Assembly (NCBI RefSeq): GCF_026626705.1
Contig: NZ_JAPNKC010000001.1
Span: 682,001-746,000 of the forward strand
From: Pyxidicoccus sp. MSG2
GTDB taxonomy: Bacteria; Myxococcota; Myxococcia; Myxococcales; Myxococcaceae
Direction: 5' to 3'
DNA length: 64,000 nt
Shown: one piece after another, positions 9,958-18,574 of the stretch
Layout of the letters: the number at the start of each line of letters is the position of its first letter
Position numbering within the stretch: the first letter of the stretch is position 1
Translations under genes and position numbers: made by a program
The notes under the pieces: generated by a model
Told to the model about the DNA's origin: nothing
What the model saw: the letters and a program-made list of their open reading frames with translations, nothing else
Database searches by the model: none

Positions 9958-11814
9958 TTACCAGAGCGCTCGGACCAGGACGATGCCGACCCCCACGAGT
10001 CCCTCCCCCGCGATGAGGCCCGCGGCGAGCGTGACGACTCCCCCCTCGGCGGAAGGACGCATGCGCCGCGTCACGGCCGCTCCCAGGGCCCCCAGGAAGA
10101 AGCCCAGCGAGGTGGAGGCCGGCACCAGGCAGGCCAGACCCATGCCCAGGGGTGACGGCACCCACCGTTGCGCCCGCTCGGGTAGCAGGCGCTCGGCCAG
10201 GGTGAGGACGGCGGCGAGCAGCGCGGCCCACAGCATGGCAACCCGCGTGGTGGGCTCCAGGCCGCCCAGGCCCGTGGACAGCACCTGGGCCATGCCCGCC
10301 GTCATCGCGGCGACGGGCGCGGGAAAGCGCTCACTCCCCAGCACGGAACGGTCCGGCACGAGCAGGAAGAAGAGCGGGACGACGGCGGCGGCGCCCACGA
10401 CACAGCCGAACAACTGCGCGAGGAACAGCCGTCGCGGGTGGGCCCCCAGCAGGTGGCCCGTCTTGAGGTCGCTGAGCAGGTCCGCGGCCGACGATGCCGC
10501 GTTGACGGTGATGCCGGCGGTGGCGAGGTTGGCCTCGACGTTGCGCGGCAGCAGCACGCCGAAGGTGAGCTGCGTCACCTGCTGGAGCGGACCCACGGGG
10601 GTGGCATCCGTCTCGCCCGTGACGCGACAGGCGATGAGGCACAACACGAAGGAGAGCGCCACCGCGAGCGCCGCGTGCGGCAGCGGTACGCCGAAGGCGA
10701 AATGGGCCAGCGCGAGGATGGCCGGTGTCAGCACGGCCACGCCCCCCAGCACCCACTGCCCCGGGACCTGGAGAGCATCCACCGGATGGGGCGCCGCGCG
10801 GCGGCCGGAGAAGAGCCCTCGCAGCGCGCGGCCCAGCACCCTCCCGTCCAGCGCGAAGTGCAGCAGCGAGGCGGTGGTCAGCGCGGCGGCGCCGGGCCAG
10901 AGACTCCACCCGAGGAACTCTCCGTCCGCGGGAAGGAGGCCGGCGGCGAACACGCGCGGAGCGACGAGGCCGTGGATGAGCAGCGCCCCCAGCAGCCACG
11001 AAGCGGTGAGGCGCAGGCCGAGCAGCGCGCCCCCGCCGAGGGCAAGGAGGCTCGTCTCCAGCCCGAAGCCCAGGCGCTCCAGCGGCATGCCCCCGAGTGA
11101 GCCGGCGAAGGGGATGAAGTACGGGATGCGACCGAGCCCCTCGCGGACCGCGGTGACGAGGCCCGCCACCAGGCCACCCACGCCGAGCATGCGCAGTCCC
11201 GGCCGGGCCGCGGTGCCCGTCGTGTGCAGGGCGCGGATGGTGACGGCGGCGGCGGTGCCGGTGGCGAAGGGAAGCTGCTCATGGTCCACGAGCCGGCGCT
11301 TGAGGGGTACGGCGAAGAAGACGCCCAGGGCCGACAGGAGGAAGGTCCACGAGAGCAGCGCCCAGCCCGGAGGGTGGCTCCCGGTGGTGATCAACCACGC
11401 CCCCTGCACGGAGATGAGCGCCCCGCCAGTGGCATAACCGGCGGAGGACGCCACCGCCTGCGCGCAGCACGTCTCCAGCGGGGACAGCGGCGCTCCCGAG
11501 ACGCCGGGCGCGAGGCGGCGCAGGGCCCCATGCGACGCATGCGCGAGCAGCGCGGCGGTGATGGCGACGGGAAAGGCGACGGCCAGCTTGAGGCCCGCGT
11601 AGAGATTGGTGGCGCAGGTGACGGCACCGATGGCGCTCCCCAGCAGCACGGCGCGCAGGGTGAGTTGGGGGACGCGGTCCCCCTGATACACTTCGCGCAG
11701 CCAGTACGTGTCCGCGTCCTCGGGAGTGCCGCCGGGGATGCTCAGCAGCGACAGGGAGGCGGGCGTCGGGGCCTCGTCCTCGGGTGCGGGGCGTTGAGCG
11801 GGCTGGGCGGCCAT
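9958..11814 (-). CDS. OPT family oligopeptide/metal-chelate transporter
   Basis: 618 residues from the ATG at 11814 (MAAQPAQRP), which leaves a short cytoplasmic N-terminus; the longer frame to 11982 would overlap the divergent gene at 11887. The protein is very hydrophobic with more than a dozen likely membrane segments, and GSAIGAVTCATNLYAGLK resembles the first conserved block of bacterial OPT proteins. The family imports oligopeptides or metal-siderophore complexes by proton symport. Its stop codon lies 15 bp from the start of the kinase-AAA-TPR gene on the same strand, so the two may be co-transcribed. The substrate is not evident. Confidence 0.86.
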   Translation of the reverse strand: MAAQPAQRPAPEDEAPTPASLSLLSIPGGTPEDADTYWLREVYQGDRVPQLTLRAVLLGSAIGAVTCATNLYAGLKLAVAFPVAITAALLAHASHGALRRLAPGVSGAPLSPLETCCAQAVASSAGYATGGALISVQGAWLITTGSHPPGWALLSWTFLLSALGVFFAVPLKRRLVDHEQLPFATGTAAAVTIRALHTTGTAARPGLRMLGVGGLVAGLVTAVREGLGRIPYFIPFAGSLGGMPLERLGFGLETSLLALGGGALLGLRLTASWLLGALLIHGLVAPRVFAAGLLPADGEFLGWSLWPGAAALTTASLLHFALDGRVLGRALRGLFSGRRAAPHPVDALQVPGQWVLGGVAVLTPAILALAHFAFGVPLPHAALAVALSFVLCLIACRVTGETDATPVGPLQQVTQLTFGVLLPRNVEANLATAGITVNAASSAADLLSDLKTGHLLGAHPRRLFLAQLFGCVVGAAAVVPLFFLLVPDRSVLGSERFPAPVAAMTAGMAQVLSTGLGGLEPTTRVAMLWAALLAAVLTLAERLLPERAQRWVPSPLGMGLACLVPASTSLGFFLGALGAAVTRRMRPSAEGGVVTLAAGLIAGEGLVGVGIVLVRALW

Positions 11815-11886
11815 GAGCCCCCCATCCTTCCACCCTGGGGCCCCCGGCACGAGCCCCCTCGCTCGCCTGCCCGCTAGACTGGGGAC

Positions 11887-12285
11887 ATGGCCTCTTCCGA
11901 TGACGCGATGACCTCCGGGTCCATCAACCTCGGGTTGATACAGAAGCTGATGAAGGACGACTCCGTCGCCCCGCTCATCCACGTCCTCTTCCGCCTCACC
12001 GTGGAGGTGGAGGCGCTGAGAGAAGCCCTGTCGAGCCCCGACACGCCCGAGTCGGTGCGTCAGAGCTACCGACAGGCGTACGCGCGCATCGCGGTGCTGT
12101 CACACAACGCGGCGGGAATCGGCGGCGGGACGGAGAAGGTCCTCCGCACGTACTTCCCCAGGGCTCACGACACGCCGGACGCTCCGTACGCGACGGAGCG
12201 GATGATGATGCGGCGGCTCGGCGCGACGGAGGAGGAAATCGAGAAGCTGTGCAGGAAGATGGACGAGGTCAGCATGTACACGTGA
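11887..12285 (+). CDS. Hypothetical protein, 132 residues
   Basis: A short, mostly helical, soluble protein with no signal peptide or membrane segment. It starts at an ATG preceded by GGGGAC and is divergent from the OPT transporter with 72 bp between them. Charged stretches (TVEVEALREAL, ATEEEIEKLCRKMDE) suggest helical packing or dimerisation. I recognise no family. The gene is supported by its codon-position GC pattern and clean boundaries; it converges with the sugar kinase gene downstream. Confidence 0.65.
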   Translation: MASSDDAMTSGSINLGLIQKLMKDDSVAPLIHVLFRLTVEVEALREALSSPDTPESVRQSYRQAYARIAVLSHNAAGIGGGTEKVLRTYFPRAHDTPDAPYATERMMMRRLGATEEEIEKLCRKMDEVSMYT

Positions 12286-12328
12286 GTGACGCGCGAGAAG
12301 GCACGAAACTCGAAGCCCGTCCGCCTTT

Positions 12329-13336
12329 TCAGCGAGACGCTGGCGGGCGCGAGGGCATCACGGAGGACAGCTCCTCCGCGCGCGGCAACCCATCCACCGC
12401 GCCGAAGCGCTGCACCACCCGAGCGCCCACGTCGCAGGCGAAGGTGGTCAGCGCCGTCAGCTCCTCGCGAGAGGCTCCCGACAGCGCCCGCGCGTCGCCG
12501 TACCACCGCACCAGCCCGTGCAGCAGCGCCGCCACGAAGCCGTCCCCGGCGCCCGTGGTGTCCAGCACCGTCACGCGTGGCGCGGGCACGTGGACGCGCT
12601 CGCCCTTCCACAGCAGCACCGCGCCCCGCTCGCCCAGCGTCACCACCGGCAGCATCACCCCGAGGGCGGCCAGCCGCGCCAGCGCCTCGTCCGGCGACTC
12701 CGTCCCGGTGGCGAAGCCAATCTCCTCCTCGGAGAGCTTCACCACGGTGCACAGCGGCAGCATGCGCGCCAGTTGCCCCTTGAGCTCGCTCGGGTCCGCC
12801 CAGGCGTGGAGGCGCAGGTTGGGGTCGCAGCTCACGATGCGGCCCGCGCCGCGCGCCAGTTCCATCATGCGCACCGTGGCGTCGCGGGCCTCCTGATGGT
12901 GCAGCGAGTTGGAGCCGCAGTGCACCGCCTTCGCCCGCAGCAGGAAGCCCGGGTCCACGTCCGCCGCGCCCAGCAGGAACTCCGCCGAGCGCGTCCGGAA
13001 GTACGTGAAGCTGCGCTCCCTGCGCGCGTCCAGCGAGATGAAGACCAGCCCGGTGCGGGCCTCGTCCGTCTGCCGCAGGTGGCTGACGTCCACGCCTTCG
13101 GAGGCGAGGCGCTCGCGCAGGAAGTGGCCGAACTCGTCCGAGCCCACCACGCCCAGCATGGCCGGCCTCAAGCCCAGCCGGGCGAGCCCCACCGCGACGT
13201 TGGCTGGAGAGCCGCCCGTGCACGGGTGCCACGCGGGCACGTCCCGGACGCGCTGGCCCGGAGCCGACGGGAGGAAGTCCACCAGCGTCTCGCCGAAGCA
13301 CACCACGTCCAGCGGCGGCATCGTCCCCTCGCTCAT
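12329..13336 (-). CDS. PfkB family carbohydrate kinase (fructokinase-like)
   Basis: 335 residues. PfkB kinases phosphorylate fructose, ribose or related sugars with ATP. The N-terminal signature GGSPANVAVGLARLG and the C-terminal signature DTTGAGDGFVAALLHG, which carries the catalytic Asp and anion hole, are both intact. The opening CFGETLVDFLP is typical of bacterial fructokinases, the likeliest activity. The start is taken at the ATG at 13336, with GGAGGAG close upstream; an in-frame ATG at 13321 preceded by GAGGGG is a real alternative. It lies 19 bp downstream of recO on the same strand. A longer upstream frame through recO is a shadow. Confidence 0.9.
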   Translation of the reverse strand: MSEGTMPPLDVVCFGETLVDFLPSAPGQRVRDVPAWHPCTGGSPANVAVGLARLGLRPAMLGVVGSDEFGHFLRERLASEGVDVSHLRQTDEARTGLVFISLDARRERSFTYFRTRSAEFLLGAADVDPGFLLRAKAVHCGSNSLHHQEARDATVRMMELARGAGRIVSCDPNLRLHAWADPSELKGQLARMLPLCTVVKLSEEEIGFATGTESPDEALARLAALGVMLPVVTLGERGAVLLWKGERVHVPAPRVTVLDTTGAGDGFVAALLHGLVRWYGDARALSGASREELTALTTFACDVGARVVQRFGAVDGLPRAEELSSVMPSRPPASR

Positions 13337-13355
13337 CACTCCTCCGCGAGCGCCG

Positions 13356-14090
13356 TCAGTCCAGGCCCACCTGGGCCATGAAGTCCACGCTCTTGAGGCG
13401 CCGGCCGAGGTGGTGGGAGATGAAGACGTTGAGCAGGCCGCGCGCCCGCGCACGCAGGTCCGCGGGCAGCGGCGTGCGCTGGCCCTCCTGCAGCGCGCGC
13501 AGGCCCGACAGCAGCGCCACCGGCACCGCCACCGACTCGCGGGCGCGGCCGCTGCACGGCTCGCACACCGCGCCGCCGTGGGCCTGGTCGAAGCGGGGCC
13601 GCTCACCGGGCTCACCGCCGCACAGCGAGCACGTGTCGAAGCGCGGCATCAGCCCCGCATGCGCCAGCGCGGACAGCTCGAAGGCGAGCAGCGACGTGGG
13701 GCCCGCCTCCTTCGCGTCCAGGCGCACGAGGTACTCCTCCAGGAGGAGGAACAGCTCCGGGTGCGGCTCATGCTCTCTCGTCAGCTCGCGGCACAGCTCC
13801 ACCGCGTACAGCGCGCGGGCGATGAGGGACAGGTCCTCCCGGGCCGCGTAGTAGCCCGACACGATGTCCACCGAGTCCAGCCGCACGGTGCTGCCGCGCG
13901 TCTCGACGATGTGCACGCGCAGCCGCATGAACGGCTCCAGCGCGCCCGCGAAGCGCCGCTTGCTCTTGCGGGCTCCGGCGGCGAAGGCCGTCAGCTTTCC
14001 GTGCTCCCGCGTCAGCAGGGTGACGAGCCGGTCTGTCTCGCCATAGTCCATGGTGGACAGCACCAGTGCGTCATCGTCGTAGCGCTCCAT
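13356..14090 (-). CDS. recO: DNA repair protein RecO
   Basis: 244 residues, the usual RecO length. RecO anneals SSB-coated single strands and, with RecR, loads RecA in the RecF pathway. The N-terminal OB-fold region begins DDALVLSTMDYGETDRLVTL, the characteristic RecO opening. A four-Cys zinc site is present (CSLCGG near 176 and CEPC about 20 residues later). It follows the RodZ-like gene by 9 bp and precedes the sugar kinase by 19 bp, so these are probably co-transcribed. Confidence 0.95.
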   Translation of the reverse strand: MERYDDDALVLSTMDYGETDRLVTLLTREHGKLTAFAAGARKSKRRFAGALEPFMRLRVHIVETRGSTVRLDSVDIVSGYYAAREDLSLIARALYAVELCRELTREHEPHPELFLLLEEYLVRLDAKEAGPTSLLAFELSALAHAGLMPRFDTCSLCGGEPGERPRFDQAHGGAVCEPCSGRARESVAVPVALLSGLRALQEGQRTPLPADLRARARGLLNVFISHHLGRRLKSVDFMAQVGLD

Positions 14091-14099
14091 GGGGTGGAT

Positions 14100-14486
14100 T
14101 CAACGCGCAAGCGGGGAGGGAAGCTTCCCGCTCAGCACGAGGAACAGGTACACGCCCAGCAGCAGGGCCACCACCAGCACCGTCAACCCCACGTACGCCC
14201 GCTTGCGCCGCTCCTGCTCGAGCTGCACCGGCGAAGGCGCCGGCACCGACTTGTCCACCTCCTCGTAGCGGAGCACCGCCTCCTCGGGGGACATGCCGAT
14301 GACGCTCGCGTACGCCTTGATGTAGTTCACCACGAAGATGCGCGAGGGCAGCCGCTCCACCTGCCCGGCCTCCAGGGCCGAGATGAGGGTGGGAGGAATC
14401 TTCGTCTCCCGCGCGACGTCATCGCGCGAGAGTCCCCGAAGCTCTCTCTGCTGGCTGAGGTACTTGCCGAATTCGACGTGGTCCAC
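14100..14486 (-). CDS. RodZ-like helix-turn-helix membrane protein
   Basis: About 128 residues from the GTG at 14486 (VDHVEFGKYL); a longer frame to 14540 overlaps tgl and is less likely. An N-terminal XRE/RodZ-type helix-turn-helix (FGKYLSQQRELRGLSRDDVA, then IPPTLISALEAG) is followed by a charged linker and one membrane span (YVGLTVLVVALLLGVYLFLV) near the C-terminus. In RodZ the HTH binds MreB to keep rod shape, but full RodZ has a periplasmic domain that is absent here. It could be a short RodZ homologue or a membrane-tethered regulator. It sits between tgl and recO. Confidence 0.8.
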   Translation of the reverse strand: MDHVEFGKYLSQQRELRGLSRDDVARETKIPPTLISALEAGQVERLPSRIFVVNYIKAYASVIGMSPEEAVLRYEEVDKSVPAPSPVQLEQERRKRAYVGLTVLVVALLLGVYLFLVLSGKLPSPLAR

Positions 14487-14508
14487 GGGTGTCCAGATAG
14501 CCAACCGG

Positions 14509-15270
14509 CTAGAGCTTTTCCAGCAACCTCCGGCAGTCATCCTTCAGCTGTTGTTCAGCGGGCTTTGCCTTGGCCTCGCAACCGGCGAAGGCCTGCTTCG
14601 CCGCGTCCACCTGGCCCTGCTTCGCCTGACACACGCCGTCGCGCAGGTACGCGTCCGCCACGTCCGGGCAGCTCTCCCGGTACCGGGAGAACTGGCGGCA
14701 CGCCTCGTCCGTGCGCCCCGTCTCGTCGTAGATGAACCCCAGATTCCTATAGCCCAGGCAGAACGAGGGGTTTGTCGTCACCGCCGCCTTGATGCTCTCC
14801 AGCGCACGGGCCGTGTCGCCCTTCTTGTACCAGGCCCAGCCCATGTTGCCCTGGGCGATGTAGGGCGTCGGGTAGAGCATGTCGTTGAGGACCTGCTCGT
14901 AGAGCTTGATGGCCTCGTCATAGCGGCCCTGGTCCAGGTGCACGTTGGCCAGGTTGGTGCGCGCCTCGGAGAAGGTCGGCCGGACTTTCAGGGCGCGCTC
15001 GTAGTGCGCCACGGCCTCCTCCGGCCGGCGGAACGACAGGTGCAGCAGGATGCCCATCGCGTTGTTGGCTTCCGGGTAGTCCGGGTCGTTCTCCAGCGAC
15101 AGCTTCAGCTCGCGCACGGCGTCCTGCATGTTGCCCAGCTGCTGCGCCTGGATGGCCAGGTCGTAGTGGATCTCCGCGCTCCGGCGCTCCTTCTCCGTGG
15201 GAGTGTGGGCACAGCCGGCGGACACCAGCAGGAGCGCGAGCGAGCAGGACGCGAGGGCGAGGCGGGACAT
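14509..15270 (-). CDS. tgl: Type IV pilus assembly lipoprotein Tgl (PilF/PilW family)
   Basis: 253 residues from the ATG at 15270, giving a lipoprotein signal with lipobox VSAGC (Cys20) followed by Ala, which predicts outer-membrane sorting. About six TPR repeats follow (for example YPEANNAMGILLHLS, SEARTNLANVHLDQGRYDEA, YIAQGNMGWAWYKKGD). Size, lipobox and repeat pattern fit Myxococcus Tgl, the pilotin-like protein needed to assemble the PilQ secretin and hence for S-motility; Tgl is also known for cell-to-cell transfer (stimulation). Upstream on the same strand are two genes of unknown function; downstream is the RodZ-like gene. The family assignment is firm; orthology to tgl rests on recall of size and features. 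Confidence 0.87.
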   Translation of the reverse strand: MSRLALASCSLALLLVSAGCAHTPTEKERRSAEIHYDLAIQAQQLGNMQDAVRELKLSLENDPDYPEANNAMGILLHLSFRRPEEAVAHYERALKVRPTFSEARTNLANVHLDQGRYDEAIKLYEQVLNDMLYPTPYIAQGNMGWAWYKKGDTARALESIKAAVTTNPSFCLGYRNLGFIYDETGRTDEACRQFSRYRESCPDVADAYLRDGVCQAKQGQVDAAKQAFAGCEAKAKPAEQQLKDDCRRLLEKL

Positions 15271-15314
15271 GGGGCGTTGGATTCTCTCGGCGGGAGGGGG
15301 GAAACGAGGGGGCT

Positions 15315-15782
15315 TCAGAAGGCGGCGAGGAAGCGGCCCAGGGTGGTGGTGACGTTCTTCTTCTCCTCGGCGCGCGCCACCACGGCGGGCACGAGCTTCG
15401 GTTCCTTGAAGAACACGGGCAGCGTCTTGAGCCACTCATCCTGCTGCGTGGGCGGCGCGGCGCGCCAGTTGGCGTCGTCCATCATGAAGCCGAGCGACTC
15501 CACGAAGGCCAGCGCGTCGCCTTCGTCCTCTCGGTACTCGTCGCCCGTCGTGTTGCGCCGGCCGGACAGGTACACGGCGCAGTCGGCGGCCTCGGCCAGG
15601 TAGAGGTACACGAAGACGGCTGCGGCGCCCTGCCCTCCACGGATGCCCACGACGAACGCCTGCGCCGGCCCGGCCTGCTTGCCCGGAATCGCCACGTGCG
15701 GCGTGTTGAGGGAGATGTGCAGCGCGAGGACCTGCTCCCGCGTGGCAGGCAGGCCCCGGTAGCGCTCGTCGAGGTTGAACAC
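15315..15782 (-). CDS. Conserved hypothetical protein upstream of tgl
   Basis: 155 residues, soluble, with no signal peptide. It contains a hydrophobic beta-rich core (QAFVVGIRGG then AAVFVYLYLAEAADCAVYLSG) and an acidic middle (GDEYREDEGDALAFVESLGFMMDD). I recognise no family. It lies 44 bp upstream of tgl on the same strand, so co-transcription is likely and a link to pilus or cell-envelope function is possible. Nothing in the sequence gives a catalytic residue set. Confidence 0.7.
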   Translation of the reverse strand: MFNLDERYRGLPATREQVLALHISLNTPHVAIPGKQAGPAQAFVVGIRGGQGAAAVFVYLYLAEAADCAVYLSGRRNTTGDEYREDEGDALAFVESLGFMMDDANWRAAPPTQQDEWLKTLPVFFKEPKLVPAVVARAEEKKNVTTTLGRFLAAF

Positions 15783-15816
15783 GGTGGTGTCTCCGTTGCC
15801 CTTGAGCCCGCGGCCT

Positions 15817-16527
15817 TCAGCGCGTGGTGAGGGTGAACTCTTTCGTGACGTCCTGGGAGTCCGCGGCCGTCGTCTGGAAGCGGATGAGGGGGTTGTCGAT
15901 CATCACATTCCCTCCGCCCTCGTTCCCTTCACCGATGATGACCCGGAACACGTGGTTGGGCGAATTGCTGCGCCGGCTTCCCGAGCCGACCTTCCGTGCA
16001 ATCAGCGTCACGTTGTTCGTCCCGGGCTCGAGGTTGCGGGTGATGTCGGTCACCACCTGGTCCTCGTTGCCGCGCAGCTTCCGCAGCCACTTGGAGTTGA
16101 CGTACACGTCGATGTCGTACTCCGTCATCCCCGGCACCGTCTGCTCCGTCACCAGGTAGTAGCGCTGGGTGATGCGCCCGGGCACCACGGGCGCGGGGGC
16201 CGCCACCGGAGCCGGAGCAACCGGGGCACCCGCGACGGGAGCCGCTGCGGGAGCCGGAGGCTGCGCCGTGGGCGCCGTCGCCTGGGGCGCGGGAGTCACG
16301 GGCGCCGGAGGCGCGGGCGGAGTCACCGTCGTCACCCGGGCGGCGTAGCCGGGCGCGTCGATGTAGATGTTGCCGGCCTCGTCGATGCGGACGGTGGCCT
16401 TCTCGAACTTCGTGTTGGTGACGCCGTCAATCTTCACGCCGTTGAGGAAGACGGAGCCGGCGAGGGCCCCCATGGGGGCCAGGGCCAGCACGGCGGCGAG
16501 AGCGGCGCTCGGAAGCAGGCGATTCAT
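15817..16527 (-). CDS. Exported protein with Pro/Ala linker, unknown function
   Basis: 236 residues with a clear Sec signal (MNRLLPSAALAAVLALAP, likely cleaved after ALA near residue 23). A small N-terminal domain (FLNGVKIDGVTNTKFEKATV) is joined by a Pro/Ala-rich linker (about 67-116) to a C-terminal beta domain with QRYYLVTEQTVPGMTEYDID and NPNHVF-like strands. The linker suggests a periplasmic or surface protein reaching across or along the envelope. It is 34 bp upstream of the 155-residue gene and probably in the same transcript as tgl. Function is unknown. Confidence 0.72.
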   Translation of the reverse strand: MNRLLPSAALAAVLALAPMGALAGSVFLNGVKIDGVTNTKFEKATVRIDEAGNIYIDAPGYAARVTTVTPPAPPAPVTPAPQATAPTAQPPAPAAAPVAGAPVAPAPVAAPAPVVPGRITQRYYLVTEQTVPGMTEYDIDVYVNSKWLRKLRGNEDQVVTDITRNLEPGTNNVTLIARKVGSGSRRSNSPNHVFRVIIGEGNEGGGNVMIDNPLIRFQTTAADSQDVTKEFTLTTR

Positions 16528-16655
16528 GCGGGTCTCTCCTGTGAATCTCCAACAGTCCCGGGCACTTGCAACGCTTAGCGCACCCCGGGGGACGGGACAA
16601 GGCGCGCGTGCACCCGGATTGGAGCGGCCGAGCCGCCCGGAGATTCACCCGCCCG

Positions 16656-17405
16656 TCAGGGGGCCGGCTGCACGGGCTCCGCGGGCAGCTCCCGCTGCGC
16701 CAGGGACCAGTCGCCGCCCAGGCCGTGGCCCTCGCGGAAGCGCCGGAAGTCCCGCCGCACCAGCCGGGGATAGCGCCGGAAGCGATCCAACTCGCCCTCC
16801 TTGATGGCGGTGCGGATGCGGGTGGGCCCGGCGTTGTAGGCCATGAGGGCCAGGTCCAGGTCCCCGCCGAAGCGCTCCTGCAGGGAGTGCAGGTAGCGGA
16901 TGCCCAGCCGCACGCAGAGGGCGGGGTCCGCCGTCACTTCCTCGCGCGACAGGCGCAGGCCCTCCTTCTCCGCCAGGAAGTGCAGCGTGCTGGGCTTGAT
17001 CTGCATCAGCCCCTTCGCGCCCTTCTCGGAGATGGCCTCCTCCTCGAAGTCGGACTCCACGTCGATGAGGGCCAGGATGAGCAGCGGGTCATACCCCGTG
17101 CTCCGGGCCTCCTCGGCGATGGCCTGCCCCAGCTGCCGCCGCAGGGTGAGCCCCAGGTCCGGGGCCCGTCGCGCCAGCACCGCGTCGATGAGCCCGCCCT
17201 CGGGGGGCGTGGCTTCCGCCGCCACCACCTCCGGCACCACCGGCTGCACGGGCCGCTGGTCCAGCAGCGGCACCAGCCGCGCGGACACGACGAGCGCCAG
17301 CCCCGCCAGGAGCGGGAGCCGGGAGCAGCCAGAGCTGAGGGCGTGGAGATGCTCGAAGAGCCGCGTTCCGAAAGACCTCCCGCCCGAGAGGGCGGGGGCT
17401 TTCAC
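16656..17405 (-). CDS. Lytic transglycosylase (SLT family)
   Basis: 249 residues from a GTG at 17405 that overlaps the stop of the upstream gene (GTGA), suggesting translational coupling. A membrane anchor lies near residues 30-48 (LPLLAGLALVVSARLVPLL), followed by a soluble-lytic-transglycosylase catalytic domain: Glu117 in DVESDF, the GAKGLMQIKPST motif and ALMAYNAGP. Such enzymes cut the MurNAc-GlcNAc bond of peptidoglycan to form 1,6-anhydro ends, in wall turnover or in making room for envelope machines. It lies between the phasin-like genes and the tgl group. Confidence 0.9.
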   Translation of the reverse strand: MKAPALSGGRSFGTRLFEHLHALSSGCSRLPLLAGLALVVSARLVPLLDQRPVQPVVPEVVAAEATPPEGGLIDAVLARRAPDLGLTLRRQLGQAIAEEARSTGYDPLLILALIDVESDFEEEAISEKGAKGLMQIKPSTLHFLAEKEGLRLSREEVTADPALCVRLGIRYLHSLQERFGGDLDLALMAYNAGPTRIRTAIKEGELDRFRRYPRLVRRDFRRFREGHGLGGDWSLAQRELPAEPVQPAP

Positions 17406-17752
17406 TTGCGCTGCTCCAGTTCCTGGATGCGCTCGGCGAGCTTGTCCAATCGCGCGCCGAACGACGCCAGCTCCTCACGACGAGGCAGCTTCAGCCGGGT
17501 GAGGGCCAGGCGCACACGCTCTTCGACGTTGTGCTCCAGGTCCTTCCGGTGTCCCGCCAGCCGGTCGGTGAAATCACGGGCCTGACGCTTCACTTCTTCC
17601 TGGCTCCAGCCGGCCACCGCCGCCACGCGCTGCACGGCGCGGGAGGCTTCCTCCTCCGCCGTGTTCACCGCCAGCAGGGCCTGACTCCAGAGCTTCTCAA
17701 AGGTCTCCGCGACAGGGTTCTTCTCTCGGGCGGCCTCGGGCTTGTTGTCCAT
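17402..17752 (-). CDS. Phasin-like coiled-coil protein, short
   Basis: 116 residues from the ATG at 17752 (MDNKPEAARE), with GGAGAG upstream. Highly charged and almost entirely helical (EEEVKRQ-like heptads; ARLDKLAERIQELEQRK ends in a coiled coil). The composition resembles phasins and PHA-granule-associated proteins, which coat polyhydroxyalkanoate granules, but the match is to general character rather than a motif. It overlaps the lytic transglycosylase gene by 4 bp and is 169 bp downstream of a second, larger protein of similar type. Confidence 0.65.
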   Translation of the reverse strand: MDNKPEAAREKNPVAETFEKLWSQALLAVNTAEEEASRAVQRVAAVAGWSQEEVKRQARDFTDRLAGHRKDLEHNVEERVRLALTRLKLPRREELASFGARLDKLAERIQELEQRK

Positions 17753-17921
17753 GGGTCTCTCCGGGAGTGGGTCCACCGGGCCGCCTGGCCCTGAGGGGTC
17801 GAGGAACGGCCGAAGTAAGCACACCCCCGACGTGAAGGGAACGACGGCGAGCCCCCTCCCCCTTCCAGAGTCCACTCATGGAAGGGGGAACCGGCACCCA
17901 CCGTCACAGGTCAGACGGTTC

Positions 17922-18443
17922 TCAGGCGCGCGGGGACGACGAAGCCCCGTTGGCGGCCTTGGAGCCCACCCGGCGCACCGGCTTGAGCAGCGCGTCCACC
18001 TTGCGCGACAGCTTCGCCAGCTCCTTGTTGAGGTCCTTGAGCTGGGCCTGGCTGGCCACGCCCACCGCCTCCACCACCTTCGTCTGGAGCCCGTCCAGCC
18101 GCTTGCGCAGCTCGGTGCCCGCCCCTTCCACCTTCTTGCCCAGCTCCTTCACGCGCGGGTCCGTCAGCAGCTCACCGGCCTGCAGCTTGGCCCACAGCGC
18201 CTGGGCCTCCTTCGCCGCCTCCTGGCCGCGGCTCTCCAGCGTCTTCACGGCCTTCTGGGCCTCGCCCTCCAGCGTCTTCACCGCCTTCTGGGCCTCACCC
18301 TCCAGCTCGCCGAAGCGCTTCTGCGCCACCGCCAGCTGCGTCTTCAGGAACGTCTCCACGTTCTGCGCGATGCCGCTCTTCGCGGCCTCGGCGGCAGGCG
18401 TCGTCTCGGCCTGGGTCTCGGTCGTCTCGTGCTTCGCGGTCAT
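17922..18443 (-). CDS. Phasin-like coiled-coil protein with internal repeat
   Basis: 173 residues from the ATG at 18443 (MTAKHETTE), preceded by GGGGAGGA. Ala/Lys/Glu-rich and helical throughout. Two tandem copies of an 11-residue unit (EGEAQKAVKTL) correspond to a 33-bp DNA repeat at 18234-18299. The C-terminus is basic (RRVGSKAANGASSSPRA). The character fits phasins or other granule- or nucleoid-associated coiled-coil proteins; no catalytic residues are visible. It is the first gene after the rpoC terminator on the same strand and so probably has its own promoter. Confidence 0.68.
   Translation of the reverse strand: MTAKHETTETQAETTPAAEAAKSGIAQNVETFLKTQLAVAQKRFGELEGEAQKAVKTLEGEAQKAVKTLESRGQEAAKEAQALWAKLQAGELLTDPRVKELGKKVEGAGTELRKRLDGLQTKVVEAVGVASQAQLKDLNKELAKLSRKVDALLKPVRRVGSKAANGASSSPRA
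18234..18299. repeat. Two tandem 33-bp units inside the phasin-like gene
   Basis: Units 18234-18266 and 18267-18299 differ at two positions. Each encodes the same 11-residue helical segment, so a copy change would keep frame and heptad phase roughly intact. Confidence 0.9.
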
Positions 18444-18574
18444 ACCGTCCTCCCCTTTGTTTTCCCGGTTGAACCGGGCGGTAGCCAACTGCGTCAATCA
18501 GCTCTGCGCCCTGACTTAACGCAGCGCGCCATGACCGTCAAGTCAACTCACGAAGAAAACGGGAAAGCTCGGAC

